Virus record (IMG/VR): IMGVR_UViG_3300012920_000025
Span: 1 to 64,000 of that record
Direction: 5' to 3' (one strand)
Source: a virus
DNA length: 64,000 nucleotides
Both the position numbers and the translations under genes were made by a program. Numbering within the stretch: position 1 is the stretch's first letter; every line of letters begins with the position of its first letter. The notes under the pieces are model-generated. The model was not told the DNA's origin. It did no database searches and saw nothing but the letters and a program-made list of their open reading frames with translations. Of the stretch, positions 1 to 7,700 are shown piece after piece.

Positions 1-417
1 GCTCAGATCCACAGAAAGACACTTCGTGGTGGTGCAAACTTTGTTGTTTGTTCTCCAGAAGTTGCTAACATCCTTGAGTTCACAAGCGGTTTCCGCGCTT
101 CTGTTACTGCAGACGCTGACCGTGGTGACATCGGTGCTGTAAAGGCAGGTTCACTTAGCAAGAAGTTTGACGTCATGGTTGACCCATACTTCCCACGCAA
201 CGTGCTCCTTATTGGTCGTAGAGGTAACTCTTTCCTTGAAAGCGGTTATGTATACGCTCCTTACGTACCATTGCAGGTAACGCCTACCATCTTCGGTACG
301 GAAGACTTCGTACCACGTAAGGGTGTTATGACCCGTTACGCAAAGCAGATGGTTAGACCAGATATGTATGGTCTTGTTATCGTGCGTGGTCTCCTTGGTG
401 AGCAAGGCGCTAGTTAA
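1..417 (+). CDS. 23: Major capsid protein, C-terminal part (gp23-like), 5' truncated
   Basis: Only the last 138 residues are in the window, because the reading frame is already open at base 1. The visible part has the C-terminal pattern of T4 gp23-type capsid proteins: NFVVCSPEVANILE, then KKFDVMVDPYFPRN, YAPYVPL, PRKGVMTRYAKQMVRPDMYG and a short hydrophobic end. In the family this protein forms the hexameric shell of the prolate or icosahedral head. A terminator-like hairpin follows the TAA stop. The family assignment is firm; whether the N-terminal prohead cleavage site is present cannot be seen here. Confidence 0.93.
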   Translation, partial: AQIHRKTLRGGANFVVCSPEVANILEFTSGFRASVTADADRGDIGAVKAGSLSKKFDVMVDPYFPRNVLLIGRRGNSFLESGYVYAPYVPLQVTPTIFGTEDFVPRKGVMTRYAKQMVRPDMYGLVIVRGLLGEQGAS

Positions 418-450
418 GATCTGACTTAGGTCAATCATAACAAAGATTTA

Positions 451-486
451 ACCCTCGTCATTCATTTGGCGGGGGTTTTGTCTTTT
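451..486 (+). terminator. Rho-independent terminator after capsid gene
   Basis: A 7-bp stem (ACCCTCG at 451-457 pairing with CGGGGGT at 470-476, one G-T pair) is followed by a T-rich run. It lies 33 nt after the capsid stop codon. Confidence 0.75.
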
Positions 487-630
487 CTGAAATCTATTTA
501 ATATAACTTTGAATAACCTCCTGGGTCGTAATGCCACTGGCCCTTGAAGAGATTTAACCGAGGTGGCTGGTTATATTTCGTGGAAGTTCAGGTTACGTAA
601 CCATATAACAAAATATAGGAGGAATATATT
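487..630 (+). other. Structured leader with nested inverted repeats
   Basis: This is the longest gene-free stretch together with the terminator before it. It holds a late-motif-like element (TCTATTTAATA, 493-503), a GCCAC/GTGGC inverted repeat (533-537 with 563-567) and a GTTATAT/ATATAAC inverted repeat (569-575 with 604-610). The second repeat encloses a perfect 12-bp palindrome, GGTTACGTAACC (590-601). An AGGAGG ribosome site sits at 617-622, just 3' of the stems. It is probably the untranslated leader of the next virion gene. No RNA gene is recognised. Confidence 0.4.
493..503 (+). promoter_or_regulatory. Candidate late-promoter motif (variant TCTATTTAATA)
   Basis: This is a variant of the ACTAYTTA element seen ahead of several virion genes in the window. 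It lies just downstream of the capsid terminator and about 128 nt before the next start codon. It is farther from its gene than the other copies, so the assignment is weak. Confidence 0.3.
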
Positions 631-1200
631 ATGGGTAGTAGAAGATTAGGTAGAAAGAGACTATTCTCTTTGGAAAAGCAGGGTGAGAGTCTTACAAAGA
701 CACAGTTGTCAACCGGCGCAGGAATTGAAGCAGCGCTCGTTAGAGCAACCCAGATTAGAGATGGCGCTTTGATTATAACCGAATTAATGGTGGATCTGGG
801 TGCAACTGGTATTGAATCGCACGGAGCGAACAAGGCGATTGGTATTGACGACGGAACCGCAGATGCAACACTTTTTAAGTGGACAGAAAGTTTGTTTGGT
901 CAACTTTTGGATGTTGACATGATGTGTGCAGAGGATCTTGCAGGTGGTGGTGTTAATGCTATTCTTTCTGCAAAGGCAACAGCAGTTCTCGCCAAGGGTG
1001 CAAGTAACGGTAATACAGATCACTGCACGATTGCGGCAGCAGTTAAGGGTGACAATGTATCAGCGACCAACATCACCTCGAAGTCCGCAGCAAATGTTCA
1101 CTTTTACCTTCACACCGATTCAGCAACAGACGCTGCATATACTGGCGGAAAACTCATTATTAGAGTAACCGGATACGACGTTAGTGTACCAGATGCTTAA
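631..1200 (+). CDS. Probable virion protein, possible head decoration
   Basis: 189 residues, started at ATG 631 by a clear AGGAGG 8 nt upstream. The first 11 residues are very basic (MGSRRLGRKRL). The rest is mixed alpha/beta with many Ala, Gly, Thr and Ser residues and reads like a small beta-rich structural protein, for example KLIIRVTGYDVSVPDA at the end. Its place directly after the capsid gene, behind its own leader, fits a head decoration or accessory capsid protein. I do not recognise a named family, so the role is inferred from position. Confidence 0.55.
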   Translation: MGSRRLGRKRLFSLEKQGESLTKTQLSTGAGIEAALVRATQIRDGALIITELMVDLGATGIESHGANKAIGIDDGTADATLFKWTESLFGQLLDVDMMCAEDLAGGGVNAILSAKATAVLAKGASNGNTDHCTIAAAVKGDNVSATNITSKSAANVHFYLHTDSATDAAYTGGKLIIRVTGYDVSVPDA

Positions 1201-1216
1201 AAGGAGGATTTGAAAG

Positions 1217-1333
1217 ATGACTAGAAGAAGAAGAAAGGTGCAACCTGCCCCTAAAAAGGCAGCACCAAAAAAAGTTGAAAAACCAAAGGTTGAAGAACCA
1301 AAGGTTGAAAAGACTGAAAAAGAGAAAGAGTAA
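1217..1333 (+). CDS. Small Lys/Arg/Glu-rich protein
   Basis: 38 residues beginning MTRRRRKVQP, followed by Lys-Pro-Val-Glu repeats (KVEKPKVEEPKVEK). An AAGGAGG ribosome site lies 9 nt before ATG 1217, and a strong terminator follows, so it is probably translated. It looks like a shortened relative of the next gene, which shares a basic start and KVE-type repeats. It could be a small DNA- or capsid-associated peptide. No family is recognised. Confidence 0.55.
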   Translation: MTRRRRKVQPAPKKAAPKKVEKPKVEEPKVEKTEKEKE

Positions 1334-1342
1334 ATCTTTCAT

Positions 1343-1371
1343 AACCCCCCGAAAGGGGGGTTTATTTTTTT
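1343..1371 (+). terminator. Strong Rho-independent terminator
   Basis: AACCCCCC (1343-1350), GAAA loop, GGGGGGTT (1355-1362), then a T tract. An 8-bp perfect stem with a GNRA tetraloop, directly after the small basic gene. Confidence 0.92.
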
Positions 1372-1411
1372 GTAAAAGATGTTATACTAGTTTAAGTTAA
1401 AGGAGTTAAAG

Positions 1412-1777
1412 ATGGGTAAACGTAGAAAAAGAATGATGATGAAGAAGTATGCAAAAAAGTATGCACTTCAAAGAAAAACCTTGGGATTTGATAAGGAAGA
1501 GGAAATGATTGAAATCGATATGACTACAGGTGAAGAGATCAAGGAAGAAGAAACTGTGAAAGTTGTTTCAAATAAAGAAGAAAAAGTTGAAAGTGAATCT
1601 CCTCCTTGGAATCCAGAACCAGAACTTCAAATAGTTCAAATTGAAGAACCAAAGGTCGAACAAGCACCCCCACCAGTCGAAGCGAAGAAACCAACTCGCA
1701 AAAGAGCGCCAAGAAAAAAGGCAACAACAACAAGAAAAACTTCAACAAGGAGATCTGCAAAGAAGGCAGAAGAGTAG
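1412..1777 (+). CDS. Histone-like basic-tail protein
   Basis: 121 residues with three zones. The N-terminus is very basic (GKRRKRMMMKKYAKKYALQR). The middle is acidic and Glu-rich (about residues 25-75). The C-terminus, from about residue 90, is rich in Lys, Arg, Ala, Pro and Thr and resembles histone H1 or AlgP-type tails (RKRAPRKKATTTRKTSTRR). AAAGGAG precedes ATG 1412. Such tails bind DNA non-specifically; a role in packaging or as an internal head protein is inference from the tail and from its place among head and neck genes. Confidence 0.55.
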   Translation: MGKRRKRMMMKKYAKKYALQRKTLGFDKEEEMIEIDMTTGEEIKEEETVKVVSNKEEKVESESPPWNPEPELQIVQIEEPKVEQAPPPVEAKKPTRKRAPRKKATTTRKTSTRRSAKKAEE

Positions 1778-1814
1778 TCAAGACGAAGTCCCCAAGTGTT
1801 TTGTTAAGTTTGAG

Positions 1815-1825
1815 ACTATTTACTA
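1815..1825 (+). promoter_or_regulatory. Candidate late-promoter motif ACTATTTACTA
   Basis: A copy of the ACTAYTTA element 20 nt before the start of the gp13-like neck gene and just upstream of its CGGAGG ribosome site. Confidence 0.45.
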
Positions 1826-1844
1826 AAGCACGGAGGACTTATGA

Positions 1845-3449
1845 ATGGCACTACCTACTTTGTTACCTGCCAGTAACTCAAGTAAGAGCATCTTACCTGA
1901 AACTGGAAGTCACGGTAACGTAAATAGACTACTACCATATAAGATATATTCAGAAAATAGCAGTACTCTGTTTTCTGGAAACTTTGTATCTGGCGCAGTT
2001 GATCAAGTAGCATACACCTACAAAAAGTTGGGTGGCGATGTTTTGGACATCGAACTATCAGAGGGTAACATATACGCTGCATACGAAGAGTCTGTATTAG
2101 AATATTCTTATCTTATTAATGTACATCAAGCAAACAATGCTCTACCGAGTTTTTTAGGGCATGCTACAGGCACTTTTGACCACAAGGGGGAGTTAACATC
2201 AGGACCCGTATCTGCGAGTCTTAAATACCCCAAATTTGACTATGGTTTTGCAAGAAACGTCTCAGAGCGTATGGGCGCAGAAGTTGGATTGAAAGACTCG
2301 GTTCAGTATTCTGCTTCTTTTGCAGTTAATACTGGACAGCAAGATTATGACCTGCAGGATATCATATCTTCAAGAACTAATGCATTTGCAACAGGGTCGG
2401 TGACTATATCTGATAATTCAGAACTTAATGCGGAAGATACAATTGTTATTGTGACAACAGACGGTACAACTGTCACTGCCACAGCACATGCAGCAACAAC
2501 AACAAACTCAGACACAAACTCTCCAACATTTCAGATTGGCGCAGGCGCTGCAGCAACAGCAACAAACTTGGCAACTTGTTTGGATGCTAATAGCAAACTA
2601 ACTGCGACAGCAGATGGAACCGAGGTTACGATAATCCAGTCTGTGGCAGGAAGAAAGGGCAACACCTCTATCACTCTTACGGACTCTGGCACCGCCGGAA
2701 TGACAAAGTCTGACTTTACAGGCGGCACAACAATAGATTACGTAGGCAAGATAGATGGTAAAAGAATACTAATCAAAAAAGTCTACTACAAAACACCACA
2801 AGCAATGTGGAGATTTTATGGATACTACGGGGGGTTGAATGTTGTAGGGAACTTCTCAAACTACGGACAGTTCTCAGATGACTCAACGTTCCAGTTGGTA
2901 CCGACTTGGCAGAACAAATCGCAAGCGCTTGCGTTTGAGGATGCGATTTACACTAGGATGTCACACTGGTCATACGAACTAAGAAACAATAAGATAAGAT
3001 TGTTTCCAACGCCATTCAGTGGCGGACCGAAGAGGATGTGGGTTGAGTTTTCAGTTCCTGCATCCAACATTACAGATGACACAAATGGAAGATCCGGAAT
3101 AGAAGGGGTTAACAACATGAACACACTTCCTTTTTCTAATCTTCCATATGATACGATTAACTCAATCGGCAAGCAATGGATCAGAAGATTTGCTCTCGCT
3201 CTTTCCAAAGAGATGTTAGGGTTAGTTAGATCAAAATTTGCAACATTACCGATACCAGGCGAAAGCGTCACGCTTAACGGATCTGACCTTGTTAGTCAAG
3301 GCAAAGAAGAGCAGAACGCCTTAAGAGAGGAACTGAAAGCAACATTGGCAGAATTGACTTACACTAAGATGTCTGAACAAGAGGCAACAATAGTTGATAA
3401 TTCTGAAAAGGTTTTACAAAGGATACCATATTCGGTATATGTGGGGTGA
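1845..3449 (+). CDS. 13: Neck protein, gp13-like, with inserted domain
   Basis: 534 residues. ATG 1845 is chosen because CGGAGG lies about 8 nt upstream; the ATG four bases earlier is in another frame and soon stops. The outer parts resemble T4/cyanophage gp13 neck proteins, which join the portal to the tail (YTKKMS-like C-terminal helix, aromatic MWRFYGYYGG segment). Residues about 185-297 look like an insertion: a Thr/Ala-rich beta domain ending in FTGGTT, of a type found in many phage virion proteins. This makes the protein much longer than T4 gp13. The gp14- and gp15-like genes follow directly. Confidence 0.65.
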   Translation: MALPTLLPASNSSKSILPETGSHGNVNRLLPYKIYSENSSTLFSGNFVSGAVDQVAYTYKKLGGDVLDIELSEGNIYAAYEESVLEYSYLINVHQANNALPSFLGHATGTFDHKGELTSGPVSASLKYPKFDYGFARNVSERMGAEVGLKDSVQYSASFAVNTGQQDYDLQDIISSRTNAFATGSVTISDNSELNAEDTIVIVTTDGTTVTATAHAATTTNSDTNSPTFQIGAGAAATATNLATCLDANSKLTATADGTEVTIIQSVAGRKGNTSITLTDSGTAGMTKSDFTGGTTIDYVGKIDGKRILIKKVYYKTPQAMWRFYGYYGGLNVVGNFSNYGQFSDDSTFQLVPTWQNKSQALAFEDAIYTRMSHWSYELRNNKIRLFPTPFSGGPKRMWVEFSVPASNITDDTNGRSGIEGVNNMNTLPFSNLPYDTINSIGKQWIRRFALALSKEMLGLVRSKFATLPIPGESVTLNGSDLVSQGKEEQNALREELKATLAELTYTKMSEQEATIVDNSEKVLQRIPYSVYVG

Positions 3450-3455
3450 TAACGG

Positions 3456-3947
3456 ATGAGCGACAACAAATGGAATCAACCTGATGCTCCTCCACCACCA
3501 TTATTTACTGGAAAAAAGGAGAGAGACCTTGTAAAGCAGGTCAGCGACGAACTTGTAGAAAGAGTCGTCGGGCAACAGATTGTATATTATCCTATTTCAA
3601 TTGAGGAAACAAACTTTCATCCAATATATGGAGAAGCGTTGAATAAAACTTTTCTCAATCCAATCAGAGTCTACGCTATGGTTGAGTGGAAGGGGTATGA
3701 AACCGAGACTACCAACTTAGGTGTCGATAGATTGTCAAAAATCACAGTTCACTTTCACAAGCGGAGATTGACAGAGGACCAAAATCTCTTTGTTAGGGAA
3801 GGTGATTTCATATTGTACGGGGAGACTTATTATGAGATTGCAACATTGAATGAACCAACAAGAATCTTTGGTCAGAGAGAGCATATGATGGAAATATCAG
3901 CAGAATGCATCAAGGCAAGAGAGGGTTTGTTCAATGGAACGCAATAA
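3456..3947 (+). CDS. 14: Neck protein, gp14-like
   Basis: 163 residues. Position between the gp13-like and gp15-like genes and a C-terminal beta segment (VREGDFILYGETYYEIATLN) resemble gp14 neck proteins, which complete the head-to-tail connector. It is shorter than T4 gp14. It starts 6 nt after the previous stop with only a weak ribosome site, suggesting translational coupling, and its 3' end overlaps the next gene by 14 nt. The Pro-rich start (PDAPPPP) is probably flexible. The assignment rests on synteny and a short motif. Confidence 0.55.
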   Translation: MSDNKWNQPDAPPPPLFTGKKERDLVKQVSDELVERVVGQQIVYYPISIEETNFHPIYGEALNKTFLNPIRVYAMVEWKGYETETTNLGVDRLSKITVHFHKRRLTEDQNLFVREGDFILYGETYYEIATLNEPTRIFGQREHMMEISAECIKAREGLFNGTQ

Positions 3948-4779
3948 ACCTTTTAGCGAAGGGTTGAATGAGTACGAAGGAAAGCGTATTTTCGATTCTC
4001 GCATAGAAAACATCGACACAGCAATGTATAAGTTTGTTGACGAGCAAATGAACTTGCATGCTCACGATGGAACCTCATTTAGAAAGGTTCCAGTTGTCAT
4101 GGCATCCGCAGAAAGGTCCGCTTTGACGAAAGGAGACCTGAGAGTTCGCGACGATGAGGGCGCGCTTATCATGCCCATCATTACAATCGAAAGAACTTCA
4201 ATGGTCAAAAGTCCAACAGATAAAGGCACAGTCTGGGCAAACGTTCCCGCACTGGACAAAGTCAAGGGCGGCAACATTCCTACAATGCAGAGAGTACTGC
4301 AGGGCAAAACATCTAATTTTAAAAATGCACATGCAAAGAAAAAGCACGGTCAACTAAACTTCCCAAGCAAAGTTGACAAGACTGTGTATCAAACAATATC
4401 AATACCTTTGCCGGTGTATGTGACAATAATGTACGAGATAACTATCAGAACAGAATATCAACAACAAATGAATGAGTTGGTGGTACCGTTCATGACGGTT
4501 CCGGGTGGTATCAATTATATTATTATTAGAGATGAAAATCACAGATATGAAGGATTCATTGAACAAGACTATTCGCATGAGAATAACATAAGTAACTTTT
4601 CGAATGAAGAGAGGAAGTTTGAAACAAAGTTTAACATAAAGGTGTTGGGGCACCTAATCGGAGACGGAGTAAATCAAGAGACACCTCAAAAGGTTGTCAA
4701 TGAAACTATTGTTGAAGTAAAAATCCCAAGAGAAAGGGAGTCTTTGTCTCCCGAAGAGTTAGCAAAGTACGGTTTATGA
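3934..4779 (+). CDS. 15: Tail completion / sheath stabiliser, gp15-like
   Basis: 281 residues. It carries the layout of T4 gp15: an N-terminal FRKVPVV segment, then PLPVYVTIMYEITIRTEYQQ followed by a Met-rich PFMTVPGG segment, then an FETKFNIKVLG strand. In T4 gp15 caps the top of the tail and joins it to the neck. The start overlaps the gp14-like gene by 14 nt. A full-length close paralogue forms the N-terminus of the next gene, with shared segments such as FSNEERKFETK and EVKIPRER. Confidence 0.7.
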   Translation: MERNKPFSEGLNEYEGKRIFDSRIENIDTAMYKFVDEQMNLHAHDGTSFRKVPVVMASAERSALTKGDLRVRDDEGALIMPIITIERTSMVKSPTDKGTVWANVPALDKVKGGNIPTMQRVLQGKTSNFKNAHAKKKHGQLNFPSKVDKTVYQTISIPLPVYVTIMYEITIRTEYQQQMNELVVPFMTVPGGINYIIIRDENHRYEGFIEQDYSHENNISNFSNEERKFETKFNIKVLGHLIGDGVNQETPQKVVNETIVEVKIPRERESLSPEELAKYGL

Positions 4780-4788
4780 GGTTAAGAA

Positions 4789-7700
4789 ATGGTTAAGAAA
4801 CCAACAAAACCAAGAAGAATAGAGGATAGACCATTTCCTCGTTCTACGATGGAGACGATTGATACAGCGCTCAATAGATTTATTGACGAGACGCTGGATA
4901 TTAATTGTGTTACAACAACTGGTTTTAGAAAAGTTCCAGTTATTTGGTCTTCTGCAGAAAGGATGTATCAAAGCAAGAGCGATCAGAGAATCCGAGATAA
5001 AGAAGGTGCACTGGTTATGCCTCTTATCACCATTGAAAGAACTGGTGTTGTTAAGGATCCTTCTAGGAAGGGCACAGTCTATGCTAACATACCACCTATT
5101 GATAAAGTTAAGGGCGGGTCAATTCAGGTATCCAGAAAGATAAACCAAGGCAAAACTTCAAACTTCGAAAACGCGCACTCAAAGAGAAAGCGCGGTCAAC
5201 TAAACTTTCCAGGACAACCATCAGGAAAGACAGTATATCAAACACTTACTATACCTTTACCGGTTTACGTAACTGTGCAGTATGAAATAACTCTTCGCTC
5301 TGAATATCAAGAGCAGATGAACCAAATGCTAACGCCGTTCATCACTAGACCTGGTGGCATTAACTATGTCATTATTGAAGAGGGTAGATTAAGATACGAG
5401 GCGTTTGTTCAAGAAGACTTCGCGCAGAACAATAACATTAGAAACTTTTCGAATGAAGAAAGAAAGTTTGAAACCAAGATAAGAATAGAGGTTTTAGGAT
5501 GGTTAACATCTCAAGATAAGAATAGTTTACAACCAGACTATGCAGTGAGAGAGGGCGTTGTAGAGGTCAAGATTCCAAGAGAGCGAATCGCACTTGCAGA
5601 TGAACTCGCCACCGCTAACGGCAGACTTTATGGACTAGAGGGTATTAAACCAAATGCTAGGTTTAGAAAGGCGCAAGATCAAGATGATCCTATCTCTACA
5701 TTTGGTCCGGTCTCGGTACCTGGATTACCAGTTGCTGCTTCCTCTGCAGGGACAGAATCGGGGACAAGGGGACCAGAGGGACCACCAGGACCCGCAGGCG
5801 CAACAGGTGCGCAAGGTGTCAGCGTATCGACAGTAACAATAAATGTATCAAATGAACTGATAATAACATTATCAGATGGAACTGTCTTTAATCTTGGTAA
5901 CGTGAAGGGTGATACTGGTGCACAAGGACCTGCAGGTGCAGACGGCGCAGACGGCACTACTCCTAGTCTTGATGCTATATCGGGATCTACTTTAACTTAT
6001 CACAATCTTTCTGGATCTAGTCTAACCCTCAATCTCTTGAACTCTGATAGGGCAGCGATCAATGATTTCGATTTTACTTCTTTGTCTGGGTCCACAGGTA
6101 CGATACATAACCTAAGTTCTTCCGCAATAACATCAAACCTGTTGGACACAGACAGGGTACTCGCAGGGGACCTTGATGTAACCAGCATTGGTGCTACTGG
6201 AGATTTGAGTTTTACAGGATTGTCTTCCGGTACTCCTGTCGAAGGCAAGTACTTAGCGTTAGATGCGAGCAATAATGTTATACTCGCTGCAGCAACGGCA
6301 GAATCAGCGAACTTTACCACTATATCAGGATCTAGTTTAACGTATCACAACATGTCAGGTTCAACTTTAGATTTAAATCTGTTAGACTCAGATAGAATAG
6401 AGGTTAATGACCTTTCTGGTTCAACAGGCACTATACACAATTTAAGTTCATCGATTGTCACCTCAAATCTTCTAGACGCAGATAGGTTAGAGGCAAGAGA
6501 CATCACAGGCACAGGTGAAGTTACCCTAACCGGACTCTCATCGGGTACTCCTGTTTCCGGGAAGTTCCTCGCTCTTGATTCAAGCGACAATGTTATCTTA
6601 ACTGCTGGCGGCGGTGGCGGCGGAGGCGATGGCACCATTGGAGCAGCAGAGGATGGAACATATACTGACGGTCTATTTACGGATTTTGTTTCTTCAACCC
6701 CAATTGGCACACCTATTGATAGGTTTAACGAAGTGTTGAAAATTCTTGCACCCAGTCCAGCGCCAGATTTAAGTTCAATATTGCACAATATATCTAATGG
6801 TACCACCGCAAAACTGTCTTTTGGATCTAGTCAGACTGTTCCTCACTATTCTTCCTCCGCTACTGCTGCAGGTTTTTCAGCAATAGACATAAATGGGTCA
6901 TATGCTCCTGGTAATAGTGATAGAAATTTAAGGTTAGGTATTTACGATGGAACACAGGACATTACTGGAATTTTAAACGACAACGTCGCTGCTAGTATAA
7001 CAAACGGATATGTGGCATATGCTTCTGGCGCGTATGGAAACGCAGAAGTAGGCACATTGAAGTTGGAAGTAAACGGCAATATTATACACTCCATTGATTT
7101 ATCGGGATTTAACGGCATCGGCGCACCTGGATCTGGAACAGATTCTGATTTAAATGCTGAAACTTCTGGTTTTACAAACACATCCCTAACGGCATCAAGT
7201 TTTGATGGAAATAATGCCGAATGGTTTATTTTCAAACACAGAACAGGAAGGTTTAAGGTAGACGTAAACTCGATGGTGCCAGGGTGGAACTACGCCAGAG
7301 TCATACACACTGTGGGATCAACCAACAAACAAACTAATTTTATTGAATGGATAAATGACCCATCTGGATCTCAAAACAACTTGGCAGCAAACAATGGAAG
7401 AATAGAAGACATAACGCTGATAGGTTCAAAATACCTTTCCGGCGTACAATATAACACGGACGCAACAGCAAACTATAAAGTTGATATCTCCAACTTATAT
7501 CAGAACGTTTATCAAGCATCTGGCACTCCTATCAGTTTCACTGTTAGCAACTCAACAACACCATCGGCACAGTCTGTCCCATCTATTAATCACGCTGGCG
7601 GTGAAGACAGCACAAAGACGTTGAGTGTGACTGCTGGACTGGACGTGAACACCGATTCCCTACTAAATGGTGCTATAACTGCTAACGTAACAGCGACTCA

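Noticed and set aside
418-630. tRNA or other structured RNA gene in the longest gap
   Set aside because: No cloverleaf, CCA end or anticodon arm can be drawn; the inverted repeats fit a leader.
6345-6806. Minus-strand open frame of 153 codons in the giant fibre gene
   Set aside because: It is opposite repetitive fibre coding sequence whose codon bias gives long antisense frames; no start signal or family is seen.
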